A stretch of 64,000 bases of DNA. Origin: JBMNMS01 sp050953445. Lineage in GTDB: Bacteria > Bacillota > Clostridia > Peptostreptococcales > Anaerovoracaceae. The position numbers were made by a program, and so were the translations under genes. The notes under the pieces are model-generated. The model saw only the letters and a list, made by a program, of their open reading frames with translations, did no database searches and was not told where the DNA came from. Positions 25,534-35,417 of the stretch are shown in pieces (the stretch's first letter is position 1; every line of letters begins with the position of its first letter). The stretch covers positions 1,240,001 to 1,304,000 of the forward strand of contig JBMNMS010000001.1 of NCBI GenBank assembly GCA_050953445.1, read 5' to 3'.

Positions 25534-26343
25534 ATGATAAGGGACATTACCCTGGGGCAGTATTACCCCGGAAATTCTAAAGTTCACAAACTTGATCCCA
25601 GGATTAAAATAGTAGGAACCCTCCTTTACATCGTGACATTATTCCTGGTAAGGGATTTTTTGGGGTTCATAATAGCAATTGCTTTTCTTTCCACGGTCAC
25701 CGCTATTTCCAGGGTGCCTGTAAGCTTTATGCTTAAGGGACTTAAGCCTATATTCATAATAATAATATTTACCTTTACTGTGAATATGTTTATGACTAAG
25801 GGAACGACTTTAGTATCAATTGGTTTTCTAAGCATTACCAAGGAGGGATTCTATAATGCGGTGTTTATGGCATTGAGACTGGTTCTTCTCATAGTTGGAT
25901 CCTCACTGCTTACACTGACTACCAAACCGATAAGTCTTACCGATGGAATTGAAAAGCTCTTATCTCCCTTCAAAAAGTTTGGGCTTCCAACCCATGAATT
26001 AGCAATGATGATGACCATTGCATTGAGATTTATACCTACGCTCCTCGAGGAAACCGATAAGATTATGAAGGCGCAGATGGCCAGGGGTGCTGATTTTGAA
26101 AGCGGAAACATATTCAGAAGGGCAAGAAGTCTGATACCCCTTTTGGTGCCATTATTTATAAGTGCATTTCGAATAGCACAGGATCTTGCAATGGCCATGG
26201 AGGCAAGGTGCTATAGAGGAGGGGATAATAGAACCCGAATGGTGGAGATGGCTTTTCATAGCAGGGATTTAGTTGCGGGGCTGATACTGGTTAGTTTCAC
26301 GGTAATCATAATAATGCAAGCTAAGTTCCTGAGATTGTTATAA
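25534..26343 (+). CDS. ecfT: Energy-coupling factor transmembrane protein EcfT
   Basis: Membrane scaffold that couples the EcfA ATPases to interchangeable substrate-binding S components. The 269 residues begin DITLGQYYPGNSKVHKLDPR, typical of the family, and have about five or six membrane segments. The two cytoplasmic coupling motifs are present: ARG at 183-185 and ARCYRGG at 224-230. It lies 12 bp after the fused ATPase and 12 bp before a QueT-like S component, so the three likely form one transcript. Confidence 0.95.
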   Translation: MIRDITLGQYYPGNSKVHKLDPRIKIVGTLLYIVTLFLVRDFLGFIIAIAFLSTVTAISRVPVSFMLKGLKPIFIIIIFTFTVNMFMTKGTTLVSIGFLSITKEGFYNAVFMALRLVLLIVGSSLLTLTTKPISLTDGIEKLLSPFKKFGLPTHELAMMMTIALRFIPTLLEETDKIMKAQMARGADFESGNIFRRARSLIPLLVPLFISAFRIAQDLAMAMEARCYRGGDNRTRMVEMAFHSRDLVAGLILVSFTVIIIMQAKFLRLL

Positions 26344-26355
26344 AGCGGTGATGAA

Positions 26356-26847
26356 ATGAAAAGAGGTTTTCATATTAAGTTTTTAATTCAAGCTTCTGTA
26401 ATAGCGGCATTGTATGTGGTTTTGACCATTACACTCATGCCTATAAGCTATGGATTCATGCAGGTAAGGGTATCAGAAGCGTTGACGGTGCTCCCATATT
26501 TTACCCCGGCAGCCATACCGGGGCTTTTTATAGGATGCCTCATTTCTAACGCTTTGAGTCCCTATGGAATTGTGGACATGATTTGTGGAAGCGGAGCAAC
26601 CTTATTGGCAGCCCTAACTTCTTATTTGGTAAGAAGAAACAAATATATTGTCCCATTGCCTCCGATTCTGTATAACGGCTTAATAATAGGCGGTATGCTG
26701 TATTTTGTTTACGGTGTACCTATATCTCTACCTATATGCATGCTTTGGGTGTCAGCCGGGGAATTCCTGGCCTGTTACCTGATAGGTATGCCATTGTTGC
26801 TCTATTTAGAAAAAAGAAACCTTTTTCACGGGGAAAGGATCGGATAG
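26356..26847 (+). CDS. queT: QueT-family ECF substrate-binding component
   Basis: A 163-residue integral membrane protein with about five hydrophobic segments. The segment ITLMPISYGFMQVRVSEALT and the following LPYFTPAAIPGLFIGCLISN match the QueT family, predicted S components for a queuosine precursor. No preQ1-type riboswitch is possible in the 12-bp gap before it, and none is evident near the operon promoter. The substrate is family knowledge, not shown here. It may share the ECF core with S components coded elsewhere. Confidence 0.85.
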   Translation: MKRGFHIKFLIQASVIAALYVVLTITLMPISYGFMQVRVSEALTVLPYFTPAAIPGLFIGCLISNALSPYGIVDMICGSGATLLAALTSYLVRRNKYIVPLPPILYNGLIIGGMLYFVYGVPISLPICMLWVSAGEFLACYLIGMPLLLYLEKRNLFHGERIG

Positions 26848-26851
26848 AATA

Positions 26852-28252
26852 ATGTTAAAAAGGATTTGGATCTCATTGGGATTAACCTTGCTTTTTTTAG
26901 GGGGAATAGCTGCCTTGGCTTTAAGTCAGCAAATGCTTCCGGATGTGTTAAAAGGATCGGGAGAATCGGAGCAGAATACGTTGCAGGAACCTGCTGAGGA
27001 GGAATCCGAGCCCCTTAAGGAATTGACTGATGAGGAAAGGCTTTTACTTCAGGCCGAGGGCGTTGGATTGGGCGAGGTTATCAAGGCGGAAGACGAATCG
27101 AAGGGGCCTGGGATGCGGATAGAGCTGAAATACAACCAATATAATACTACCGACATATATTTTGTTGTGGAAAACAAGGTTTTGAATATAAAGGAGGCCC
27201 CGGGGGATCATGGGCCGGCAGTCACAAAGCTGTTTAAAAATGATAAGCTGAACTATGTTGAAACGATAACGTTAAAAGCTCTATCCACCGATGGGACTGG
27301 GTATATTGTTGAATCGGCATTGAATGAAAATGATGTTGAAGGAGAGAATCAAGACCTTGAGGTGGAGGAAGAAAGGTCTTTAGAAAGATGGATCCCTCAG
27401 CGATGGTATCATGTAACTTGGGAATCGGGGGGCAAGGAAAGATTTGGGTTTATTAAAGAAGGTGAAATAACTAAGAGGATTTTTCAATATGAAAAGATGG
27501 AAGAGGCAATAAAAAACCTGGAAGCTCACGTTATAACAGGTCGGGTTACACACATATATAATTATAGAAATCGTATGGGTATGGCACCCCTTTGGAATGG
27601 AAAAACAAGGGATGGCCGTGGAATGGGAAGAAGTCAAAGTGCTCCGGGTTATTTCGAACCCGGGGATGCCGGTGATTTCATCTATCTGGAGGATGGCACC
27701 ATTGTACAGATGCAGGGGGTTGTGGATGATCAGATAAAGGTAAAAGTCTTGCAATCGGAGGAGATACTTTATGTTCCTGCAAAATATATTCCCGAGTATC
27801 AAACTTTAGATCAGCTAACACGTGTGGTGGTTGTGGATAGAGGGTATCAGAATGAAGGGGTATATGAAAAGATTGAGGGCAAATGGACGCTAATTTCCAA
27901 ATCCCTTGCTACCACCGGGACTACAGGGCCATATTCGTTTCCTACGCCTCTTGGTTATTATTATGTGATGGAAAAACGGAGTCAATTCCTTTATTTAAAG
28001 GATGGTACTAACGAGGTGGAAGGATATGCTCCTTACACTATCAGGTTCTGTGGTGGGGCATACATTCATGGGGTTCCGGTTGCATATATATACCGGGATG
28101 GAGAAAGGATTACCCCTGGTATAAGGGAATACTCTAAAACAATAGGGACAATCCCTCTATCTCATAAGTGCGTTCGAAACTACACCTCTCATGCAAAGTT
28201 TTTATATGATTGGTATGTGCCCCGGGAAACGGCGGTAATAGTTATAGAATAA
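26852..28252 (+). CDS. L,D-transpeptidase (YkuD family) with SH3-like domain
   Basis: Membrane-anchored cell wall enzyme of 466 residues. An N-terminal signal anchor spans about residues 4-25, then an acidic linker, an SH3-like region (residues ~105-160), and a C-terminal YkuD domain. The catalytic signature is present: IHG upstream and SHKCVRNY, with Cys440 as the predicted nucleophile. The family forms 3-3 peptidoglycan crosslinks or attaches proteins to the wall; which one is not clear. It starts four bases after queT and no terminator is visible, so co-transcription with the ECF genes is likely but may have no functional meaning. Confidence 0.88.
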   Translation: MLKRIWISLGLTLLFLGGIAALALSQQMLPDVLKGSGESEQNTLQEPAEEESEPLKELTDEERLLLQAEGVGLGEVIKAEDESKGPGMRIELKYNQYNTTDIYFVVENKVLNIKEAPGDHGPAVTKLFKNDKLNYVETITLKALSTDGTGYIVESALNENDVEGENQDLEVEEERSLERWIPQRWYHVTWESGGKERFGFIKEGEITKRIFQYEKMEEAIKNLEAHVITGRVTHIYNYRNRMGMAPLWNGKTRDGRGMGRSQSAPGYFEPGDAGDFIYLEDGTIVQMQGVVDDQIKVKVLQSEEILYVPAKYIPEYQTLDQLTRVVVVDRGYQNEGVYEKIEGKWTLISKSLATTGTTGPYSFPTPLGYYYVMEKRSQFLYLKDGTNEVEGYAPYTIRFCGGAYIHGVPVAYIYRDGERITPGIREYSKTIGTIPLSHKCVRNYTSHAKFLYDWYVPRETAVIVIE

Positions 28253-28269
28253 TTTTATTAAACTACATT

Positions 28270-28344
28270 TTGCTATTGTAATCTCATCCCTATTAATATA
28301 CTATATATTGTAGCAGCAAAATAGGTTGCAACAATAGACAGTGC
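28270..28344 (+). promoter_or_regulatory. nrdD promoter with tandem NrdR-like boxes
   Basis: TTGCTA (28270-28275) and TAATAT (28294-28299) form a promoter with an 18-bp spacer. ATACTATATATTGTAG at 28298-28313 and CAACAATAGACAGTGC at 28329-28344 resemble the 16-bp NrdR box (ACACWATATMTWGTGT); by eye 13 and 11 positions match. They are 31 bp apart, about three helical turns, the known spacing for cooperative NrdR binding. The first overlaps the -10 region. Confidence 0.65.
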
Positions 28345-28380
28345 TATGACAAATAAATTGAAGCTTTGGGAGGATGAGGA

Positions 28381-30534
28381 ATGAGTGTTAGCAAGATTCA
28401 GAAAAGAAACGGTGAGATAGTTGATTTTAATATTGTAAAAATCAGGGAGGCTATTTTTGCCGCTGCAAGAGCGGTGGGAGGACAGGATGAGCTTGAGGCA
28501 CAAAGGCTTGCAGTTCTTGTGGAAGGGGTCATTAAGGAGACCTATGCGGCTGGAATACCGTCTGTTGAAGATATTCAGGATATTGTAGAAAAAATATTGA
28601 TTGAAGAGGGGCATGCCAAGACGGCAAAGGCCTATATTCTTTACAGAAAAAAAAGGGAAGAAATCCGCAATGCCAGCAATATGTATATGGATGCGGAGCA
28701 GATGATAGAGGAGTATGTTTCCTTAGAAGATTGGCGTGTTAACGAAAACTCAAATATGGGATATTCCCTTCAAGGCTTAAACAATCATATCGTAGAAAGC
28801 ATAACTAAAAAATATTGGCTCAACAAGATATACAGAAAGGAGCTTAGGGATGCTCATCTGCATGGGGATATTCACATTCACGACTTGGGGCTTTTAGCGC
28901 CATATTGTTGTGGCTGGGATCTGGAATCTTTTTTGATGAAGGGATTTAAAGGGGCTAAAGGTAAGATTGAATCCAGACCCCCCAAGCATTTTGAATCCGC
29001 TTTGATGCAGCTTTCCAACCTGCTATTCACCCTTCAGGGAGAGGCGGCGGGTGCCCAGGCAGTTTCCAGCATAGATACATATCTTGCGCCCTTTATCTAT
29101 TATGATGGTCTGGAATACAACCAGGTTAAAAAGGCGATACAGAGATTCGTATACAACTTAAATGTACCTACCAGAGTAGGGTTTCAGACTCCATTTACTA
29201 ATATAACCTTGGACATTGCCCCCCATCCCCTAATAAAAAGCCAGGGTGCAATAATTGGCGGAAAAACCATGGATAAAACTTATGGAGAGTTCCAAAGAGA
29301 AATGGATATGTTCAACGTCGCATACAGTGAGGTTATGATGGAAGGTGACGGAGCAGGAAGGGCTTTCAGTTTCCCCATACCAACGGTGAATATTACCAAG
29401 GATTTTCCGTGGGAATCTGAAGCGGCTACAAAGATAATGGAAATGACGAGAAAGTTTGGGACACCATACTTTGCCAATTTCATAAATTCAGACCTGTCAC
29501 CTGAGGATATTCGATCCATGTGCTGCAGACTCAGACTTGACAACAGGGAGCTGCGTCATAGGGGAGGCGGCCTTTTTGGAGCAAATCCTTTGACGGGATC
29601 TATAAATGTGGTGACTATTAATATGGGAAGGATAGGATATACATCCAAGGATGTAAGTGAATTCAAGCGTCAGGTGCGCAGACTCATGGAGTATTCAAAA
29701 GAGATATGTGATGCTAAAAGGGAAATGCTCGAAGCCTATATGGAGGCCGGCCTTTATCCCTATTCACAGTTTTACCTTGAAAGCGTTAAACAAGCCACCG
29801 GAGAATATTTCAAAAATCATTTTTCAACCATAGGCCTTAACGGCATGAATGAGGCTTGTGAGAATCTTTTAGGGGTGGACATAACCACAGCGGAAGGCAA
29901 TGCTTTTGCCGTGGAAATTATGGAATTCATGAATAGGGTAATACAGCTTTTTCAAGAAGAAACAGGAAGCCTTTGGAATTTGGAAGCCTCTCCGGCAGAG
30001 GGGACCAGCTATAGATTTGCAAGAATTGATAAAAAATTGTATCCCAGTATAAAAACTGCCGGTGGTCAAGAGCCCTATTACACCAACTCTACCCAATTGC
30101 CGGTGGGGGCTACAGATGATATCTTTGAAGCTGTTGAGTTGCAGGAAAAGCTCCAGACCCTTTATACCGGCGGGACTGTTCTCCACGCATTCTTAGGTGA
30201 GCAGATTGAAAGTGCAGAAATCTGTAAAATGTTCATAAAAAAAGTTATGGAGAGCACCGCCATTCCATATATAACCATAACACCTACGTTTTCTATCTGT
30301 GAGAATCATGGGTATATATCAGGTGAGCATTTCCAATGTCCGCAATGTGGCAAGGATGCCGAGGTATGGACAAGGGTTGTAGGTTTTCATCGCCCTGTTC
30401 AAGCATGGAACAAAGGCAAGAAGGAAGAGTATAAAGAAAGAAAAGAATTCGATGTTAATGTGAGTTTAAAGCTTTCGCCGGAAGATGTGGGGGAATCGGC
30501 TTTAAACAAAGCTGACCAAGGGGCAGCAGTATGA
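28381..30534 (+). CDS. nrdD: Anaerobic ribonucleoside-triphosphate reductase
   Basis: Class III, oxygen-sensitive ribonucleotide reductase of 717 residues that makes dNTPs from NTPs with formate as reductant. Residues 1-90 are an ATP-cone that senses ATP/dATP. The catalytic barrel follows. The C-terminus has a zinc site (CENHG plus CPQCG) and the glycyl-radical segment RVVGFHRPVQAWNKGK, with the glycine after VV the predicted radical site. GGGAGGATGAGGA precedes the ATG. The stop overlaps the activase start by four bases. Confidence 0.97.
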   Translation: MSVSKIQKRNGEIVDFNIVKIREAIFAAARAVGGQDELEAQRLAVLVEGVIKETYAAGIPSVEDIQDIVEKILIEEGHAKTAKAYILYRKKREEIRNASNMYMDAEQMIEEYVSLEDWRVNENSNMGYSLQGLNNHIVESITKKYWLNKIYRKELRDAHLHGDIHIHDLGLLAPYCCGWDLESFLMKGFKGAKGKIESRPPKHFESALMQLSNLLFTLQGEAAGAQAVSSIDTYLAPFIYYDGLEYNQVKKAIQRFVYNLNVPTRVGFQTPFTNITLDIAPHPLIKSQGAIIGGKTMDKTYGEFQREMDMFNVAYSEVMMEGDGAGRAFSFPIPTVNITKDFPWESEAATKIMEMTRKFGTPYFANFINSDLSPEDIRSMCCRLRLDNRELRHRGGGLFGANPLTGSINVVTINMGRIGYTSKDVSEFKRQVRRLMEYSKEICDAKREMLEAYMEAGLYPYSQFYLESVKQATGEYFKNHFSTIGLNGMNEACENLLGVDITTAEGNAFAVEIMEFMNRVIQLFQEETGSLWNLEASPAEGTSYRFARIDKKLYPSIKTAGGQEPYYTNSTQLPVGATDDIFEAVELQEKLQTLYTGGTVLHAFLGEQIESAEICKMFIKKVMESTAIPYITITPTFSICENHGYISGEHFQCPQCGKDAEVWTRVVGFHRPVQAWNKGKKEEYKERKEFDVNVSLKLSPEDVGESALNKADQGAAV

Positions 30535-31205
30535 TAATTGCAGGAATTGTAAAATCATCCCTAATCGATTTTCCAGGAAGGGCATCCACCGTGATTTTTC
30601 TCGGTGGATGCAATTTTAGGTGCGGATACTGCCATAATCCAGATATGGTAATGTGTAATCGCTCCGGAATCAGGGTGACTGAGGTTTTCGATTTTTTGAA
30701 CAGGCGCAAGCGTTTTCTTGATGGAGTCTGTATCTCTGGCGGGGAGCCTACCATATGGCCTGAATTGTATGATTTCATATGTGGCATTAAGACCGAAGGT
30801 CTGGCGGTAAAGCTGGATACTAACGGGAGTAATCCACATCTGCTGGAGAGACTAATTTCCGAAAACCTGCTGGACTATGTGGCTATGGATGTCAAAGGTC
30901 CTAGGGCTAAATATGAGAAAATTACACGATGTAAAATAGCCGGAGGGTTTGAAGCAATAGAAAAAAGCAGTGAGCTTTTGAGGAGGGGCAGTTGTCCTTA
31001 TGAATTCAGAACTACTGTTGCCAGAGAATTACTTACGGAAGAAGACTTGAAGGTAATGATTTCTCAGCATCCGGGGGCCGAGCAATGGTATTTTCAAAAT
31101 TATAGGGATAGCGGGAAGAGATTAGACAGTGTTAGTGAATTCACACCCTATGGTGAGAAGGAGTTGGAGGATATCGGAGTCAGGTTATGCGCCAGCGTAA
31201 GGTGA
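30531..31205 (+). CDS. nrdG: Anaerobic ribonucleotide reductase activating protein
   Basis: Radical-SAM activase that installs the glycyl radical on NrdD. The 224 residues carry the CxxxCxxC cluster motif at Cys27, Cys31 and Cys34 (CNFRCGYC), then the SAM-binding ISGGEPT segment. It belongs to the longer NrdG form common in clostridia. ATGA overlap with nrdD indicates coupled translation. Its end overlaps the trmB start by 19 nt. Confidence 0.95.
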   Translation: MIIAGIVKSSLIDFPGRASTVIFLGGCNFRCGYCHNPDMVMCNRSGIRVTEVFDFLNRRKRFLDGVCISGGEPTIWPELYDFICGIKTEGLAVKLDTNGSNPHLLERLISENLLDYVAMDVKGPRAKYEKITRCKIAGGFEAIEKSSELLRRGSCPYEFRTTVARELLTEEDLKVMISQHPGAEQWYFQNYRDSGKRLDSVSEFTPYGEKELEDIGVRLCASVR

Positions 31206-31834
31206 AAAATGAGGCGGCGAAGCTTGCTGCTGTTGAAGAGTTTATGGTTAAGGGGGCTATGGCCTATAGGGGAAAATGGCGAAGCGTCTTTTCCTGTGAA
31301 AATGATGCTGCTCCCCTATTTGTTGAAATAGGTTGTGGCAGAGGTCATTTTTTAGCCGCCCATGCCTTGGCAAATCCTCAGAACCTTTATTTGGGTATCG
31401 AGGGTCGCAGCAGTATCGTATTACGGGCTTTGGAATTAATCAGAGATGAAGAGTTAACTAACATGCTTTGTATTCCCGACTATATAGAGGATATAGGCCA
31501 TTATTTTGCTGATGGTGAGATAGATGGTATATATCTAAATTTTAGTGATCCCTGGCCCAAAATCCGTCATGCCAAACGCAGATTGACTCATAAAAGATAT
31601 TTGGAGGGATATAGAAGAGCTTTGAAGCCGGGGGGGTGTATAGAGATAAAGACCGATAATGAGGGGTTCTTTAGGTTCACTCTTGACCAATGCCATGTCT
31701 TAGGGATGGATGTGGTTGATATATCTTATGATTTGCACAATTCCAATCTGCCCTCCCGACTAATTACAACGCAGTATGAACATCGGTTTCGCCTTTTGAA
31801 CAAAAAAATTTTGTACTGCATGGTGAAAGTCTAA
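31187..31834 (+). CDS. trmB: tRNA (guanine-N7)-methyltransferase
   Basis: Methylates guanine 46 of tRNA using SAM. The 215 residues contain the SAM-binding VEIGCGRGHFL (residues 46-56) and the conserved NFSDPWPKIRHAKRRLT segment near 118-134. The start lies 19 nt inside nrdG, a dense arrangement, and the N-terminal MRQRKVKNEAAK is typical of the family. Close packing suggests it rides on the nrd transcript, with no functional tie to ribonucleotide reduction. Confidence 0.95.
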   Translation: MRQRKVKNEAAKLAAVEEFMVKGAMAYRGKWRSVFSCENDAAPLFVEIGCGRGHFLAAHALANPQNLYLGIEGRSSIVLRALELIRDEELTNMLCIPDYIEDIGHYFADGEIDGIYLNFSDPWPKIRHAKRRLTHKRYLEGYRRALKPGGCIEIKTDNEGFFRFTLDQCHVLGMDVVDISYDLHNSNLPSRLITTQYEHRFRLLNKKILYCMVKV

Positions 31835-31910
31835 AAATGATCTGAAAGTATGGTAAAATATCTACAACAGGAATAGAAATATTAGTTGATTTATCGGGTT
31901 GGAGAGGGAA

Positions 31911-34900
31911 ATGGACTTTGTACATTTGCACGTGCATACGGAATACAGCCTTTTGGATGGTGCTGCTGAAATAAAAGGATTACTTGATAGAACCGGTGAG
32001 CTTGGGATGAATTCACTTGCAATCACCGATCACGGTGCCTTGTTTGGTGTGGTGGAATTTTACAAGGAGGCGCAAAAAAGGGGGATAAAACCTATAATAG
32101 GCTGTGAGGTTTATACGGCGGCCAGGACTCTGAGTGATAAGGATGGAGATAAGGACAAGCACCAGGGGCATCTGGTACTTCTTGCAGAAAATCAAAAGGG
32201 CTATAAAAACCTGATGAAGATAGTATCCATTGGATTTATAGAAGGATTTTATTATAAGCCTAGAATAGATAAACAGGTTCTTAGAAAATATAGCGAGGGA
32301 ATCATAGCCTTATCTGCATGCTTAGCGGGGGATGTACAAAGGAAGCTTCTTAACAGAGATTATGATGGTGCAAAACGGGAGGTTTTAGATTTCCTGGATA
32401 TCTTTGGTGAGAATAACTTTTTTCTTGAATTACAAGATCAGGGTTTAAAAGAACAGCAGGATATACTTCCTTATATGAAGCAGCTCCATGAAGAAACGGG
32501 GGTGCCTTTTGTCGCTACAAATGATGTCCATTATATTATGAGGGAGGATGCTTCAGCGCACGATATACTGCTTTGCATACAGACTGCGAAAACCATAAAT
32601 GATCAGGATAGAATGCGCTTTCCAAATGATCAGTTCTATTTGAAATCTCCGGAAGAAATGAGAAGGGTTTTTTCCCATATACCGGAGGCTATAGAGAATA
32701 CGGTTAGGATTGCCAATAGATGTGAGGTGAATTTTGTTTTTGACGAAATACATCTTCCCAATTTTAAAGCCCCTGCAGGATTAAAAAATACAGATTATTT
32801 GAGGGAGCTGTGTAACAAAGGCTTAAAAGACAGGTATGTAAATGTGGGGGAGGATGAATACAAGAGACTTTCAGACAGGATGGAATACGAGCTTTCCGTA
32901 ATCGAAAAAATGGGCTATGTAGAGTATTTTCTCATAGTGTGGGACTTTATAAATTATGCAAGGAAAAACAACATAGCAGTGGGGCCGGGTAGAGGCTCTG
33001 CCGCCGGAAGCATTGTAGCATATGCCCTTAGGATAACCGATATAGATCCCATCAGGTATGGTTTAATCTTTGAAAGGTTTTTAAATCCGGAAAGAATCAG
33101 CATGCCTGATATTGATATCGACTTTTGTTATGAAAGACGTTTAGAGGTTATAGATTATGTTATTCAGAAGTATGGAGAGGATAAGGTTGCACAGATAATA
33201 ACCTTTGGCACCATGAAGGCCAAGCAGGCCATCAGGGACGTGGGAAGGGCTATGGATATACCTTATGGTCAGGTGGATGCCATAGCTAAAATGATACCCT
33301 TTGACCTTAAAATGACTATAGAAAGGGCCTTGGAAATGAACCCGGAATTGGCCAGAGCCTGCCGTGAGGATATGCAGGTGCGAAAGCTGATAGATACGGC
33401 CAGAGCCTTAGAGGGAATGCCAAGACATGCTTCAACCCATGCTGCCGGTGTGGTTATTTCTAAAGAGAGCATTAACGAGTACGTGCCCCTTTATATGGCG
33501 GATAAGGGGGTGTCAACTCAATTTCCCATGGGAACCATTGAGGAACTGGGGCTTTTAAAGATGGATTTCCTTGGATTGAGGACCCTTACTATAATAAGGG
33601 ATGCTCTAAATCTGATAAAGGCAAATCACGGGGTTGAAATCGATTTTTCCCAGATGGATTATGATGACCCCAAGGTATACCAGCTGATAAGCAGCGGAAA
33701 CACCTTTGGGGTATTCCAGCTGGAAAGCACGGGGATGAGGCAATTCATGAAAAATTTGCGTCCCGATTGTTTTGAAGATATTATTGCAGGGGTTGCACTT
33801 TACCGTCCCGGCCCCATGGATTCTATCCCCGTATACATAGAGAACAAGAAACACCCGGATCATGTGGAGCTGTTGCACGAAAAGCTTAGACCTATATTAT
33901 CCAACACCTATGGGTGTATGGTATATCAGGAGCAGGTTATGCAGATTGTGCGTGATTTGGCCGGATATACCTTTGGCCGCAGCGATTTGATGAGAAGGGC
34001 CATGGGGAAGAAAAAAAGAGACGTGATGGAAAAGGAGAAAAAGTATTTTATATACGGCAAAATAGATGAGCAGGGAAATGTAGAACTTCCGGGATGCATA
34101 AGGCGAGGGATACCGGAAAAGGTAGCAGAAGAGATTTATGCGCAAATGGAGAGCTTTGCGGAATATGCATTCAACAAATCTCATGCAGCCGCCTATGCGG
34201 TGCTGGCTTATCAAACCGCGTATTTGAAGGCCCATTATCCTTTGGAATTTATGGCTGCTTTAATGACAGGGGTTATGGGGGATGAGGGGCAAATTGCCAA
34301 ATACATCGGTAATTGCAATGAAATGGGGATAGAGGTACTACCTCCGGATATACTTGTGGCAGAGAAGAATTTTTCGGTATCCGATGGGAAGATAACATTT
34401 GGCCTTTTGGGTGTTAAAAACTTAGGTGAAGGGGCCGTAAATGCTATAATAAAGGTTAGAAGGGAGAAAGGGAAGCCAAAGGATATCTTTCAATTTATGG
34501 AATGGATTGACACTGGTGTGGTGGGGAGGAAGGCGATAGAAAGCCTAATAAAAGCAGGTGCCTTTGATAGCCTAAATGAAAACAGGGCACAATATTTGGC
34601 GGTTTATGAAAGGCTTTTTGATAGCGCTCAAAAGGATTCAAGAACTAATATTGCAGGACAGATTTCCTTTTTTGAAATGGAAACAGATATAATGGAAGAG
34701 TCTATAAATTCAAACAGACTACCTGATGTAAAGAATTTTTCACAGGAAATTCTGTTGGCGATGGAAAAGGAGGTTCTGGGGGTTTACCTCACATCCCATC
34801 CTTTGAAGGAGTATGAGGAACTAATCCGGGAGGTAGCAACGGTAAATGCTAGTGAAATTGTTAACCATGAGGAAAATGATCATATAAAAGATGGAATGAA

Positions 34901-35393
34901 GGTTACCGTAGCGGGTTTGATCACAGGCAGGCGGATTTTGGTGACAAAAAAGAATAACCAAATGGCATTTTTACAGCTGGAGGATTTACACGGGACTGTG
35001 GAGGTAATAGTGTTTCCGAATATTTATGAAAAACACAGGAATCTGATTGGAGACAGTGGGGAAAATGTGATAATCATTTGGGGAACAATAAATTTCAAGG
35101 AGGATGAAGCTCCAAAGATTCTGGCGGATAGGATAATGCCGTTGGAGGATTGGGATGGGGGAGGAAACATAAGGTCGGCAGTTCGAATTCGAATATCCTC
35201 ATCCCTTGACGAGAAAAGGACGTTGGAAAGGATCGAAAGGATAATAAGGGATAATCCGGGAGATACGCCTGTAATCTTGTATTTGGAAAGAACGAAAAAA
35301 AGGTTTGTGGCCGAATCCAGTTTGTGGGTTAATCCGGGGGATGCTTTTAGAATTGCTGTTGCAAAGGAAGTTGGTGCGGACAACATTAAATAG
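31911..35393 (+). CDS. dnaE: DNA polymerase III subunit alpha, DnaE type
   Basis: Replicative polymerase; in Bacillota DnaE extends RNA primers and works beside PolC. The 1160 residues begin with a PHP domain (HLHVHTEYSLLDGA), then the polymerase core with GPGRGSAAGS and the catalytic PDIDIDF at 399-405 (Asp400, Asp402), the beta-clamp region, and a C-terminal OB domain (VTVAGLITGRRI). Histidines of the PHP site are intact. An in-frame TTG four codons earlier is less likely, because GGAG at 31901-31904 is well placed for the ATG. PfkA follows at 24 bp, a common pairing. Confidence 0.97.
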   Translation: MDFVHLHVHTEYSLLDGAAEIKGLLDRTGELGMNSLAITDHGALFGVVEFYKEAQKRGIKPIIGCEVYTAARTLSDKDGDKDKHQGHLVLLAENQKGYKNLMKIVSIGFIEGFYYKPRIDKQVLRKYSEGIIALSACLAGDVQRKLLNRDYDGAKREVLDFLDIFGENNFFLELQDQGLKEQQDILPYMKQLHEETGVPFVATNDVHYIMREDASAHDILLCIQTAKTINDQDRMRFPNDQFYLKSPEEMRRVFSHIPEAIENTVRIANRCEVNFVFDEIHLPNFKAPAGLKNTDYLRELCNKGLKDRYVNVGEDEYKRLSDRMEYELSVIEKMGYVEYFLIVWDFINYARKNNIAVGPGRGSAAGSIVAYALRITDIDPIRYGLIFERFLNPERISMPDIDIDFCYERRLEVIDYVIQKYGEDKVAQIITFGTMKAKQAIRDVGRAMDIPYGQVDAIAKMIPFDLKMTIERALEMNPELARACREDMQVRKLIDTARALEGMPRHASTHAAGVVISKESINEYVPLYMADKGVSTQFPMGTIEELGLLKMDFLGLRTLTIIRDALNLIKANHGVEIDFSQMDYDDPKVYQLISSGNTFGVFQLESTGMRQFMKNLRPDCFEDIIAGVALYRPGPMDSIPVYIENKKHPDHVELLHEKLRPILSNTYGCMVYQEQVMQIVRDLAGYTFGRSDLMRRAMGKKKRDVMEKEKKYFIYGKIDEQGNVELPGCIRRGIPEKVAEEIYAQMESFAEYAFNKSHAAAYAVLAYQTAYLKAHYPLEFMAALMTGVMGDEGQIAKYIGNCNEMGIEVLPPDILVAEKNFSVSDGKITFGLLGVKNLGEGAVNAIIKVRREKGKPKDIFQFMEWIDTGVVGRKAIESLIKAGAFDSLNENRAQYLAVYERLFDSAQKDSRTNIAGQISFFEMETDIMEESINSNRLPDVKNFSQEILLAMEKEVLGVYLTSHPLKEYEELIREVATVNASEIVNHEENDHIKDGMKVTVAGLITGRRILVTKKNNQMAFLQLEDLHGTVEVIVFPNIYEKHRNLIGDSGENVIIIWGTINFKEDEAPKILADRIMPLEDWDGGGNIRSAVRIRISSSLDEKRTLERIERIIRDNPGDTPVILYLERTKKRFVAESSLWVNPGDAFRIAVAKEVGADNIK

Positions 35394-35417
35394 TTTTCCT
35401 GATGAGGAGGGACAGGT

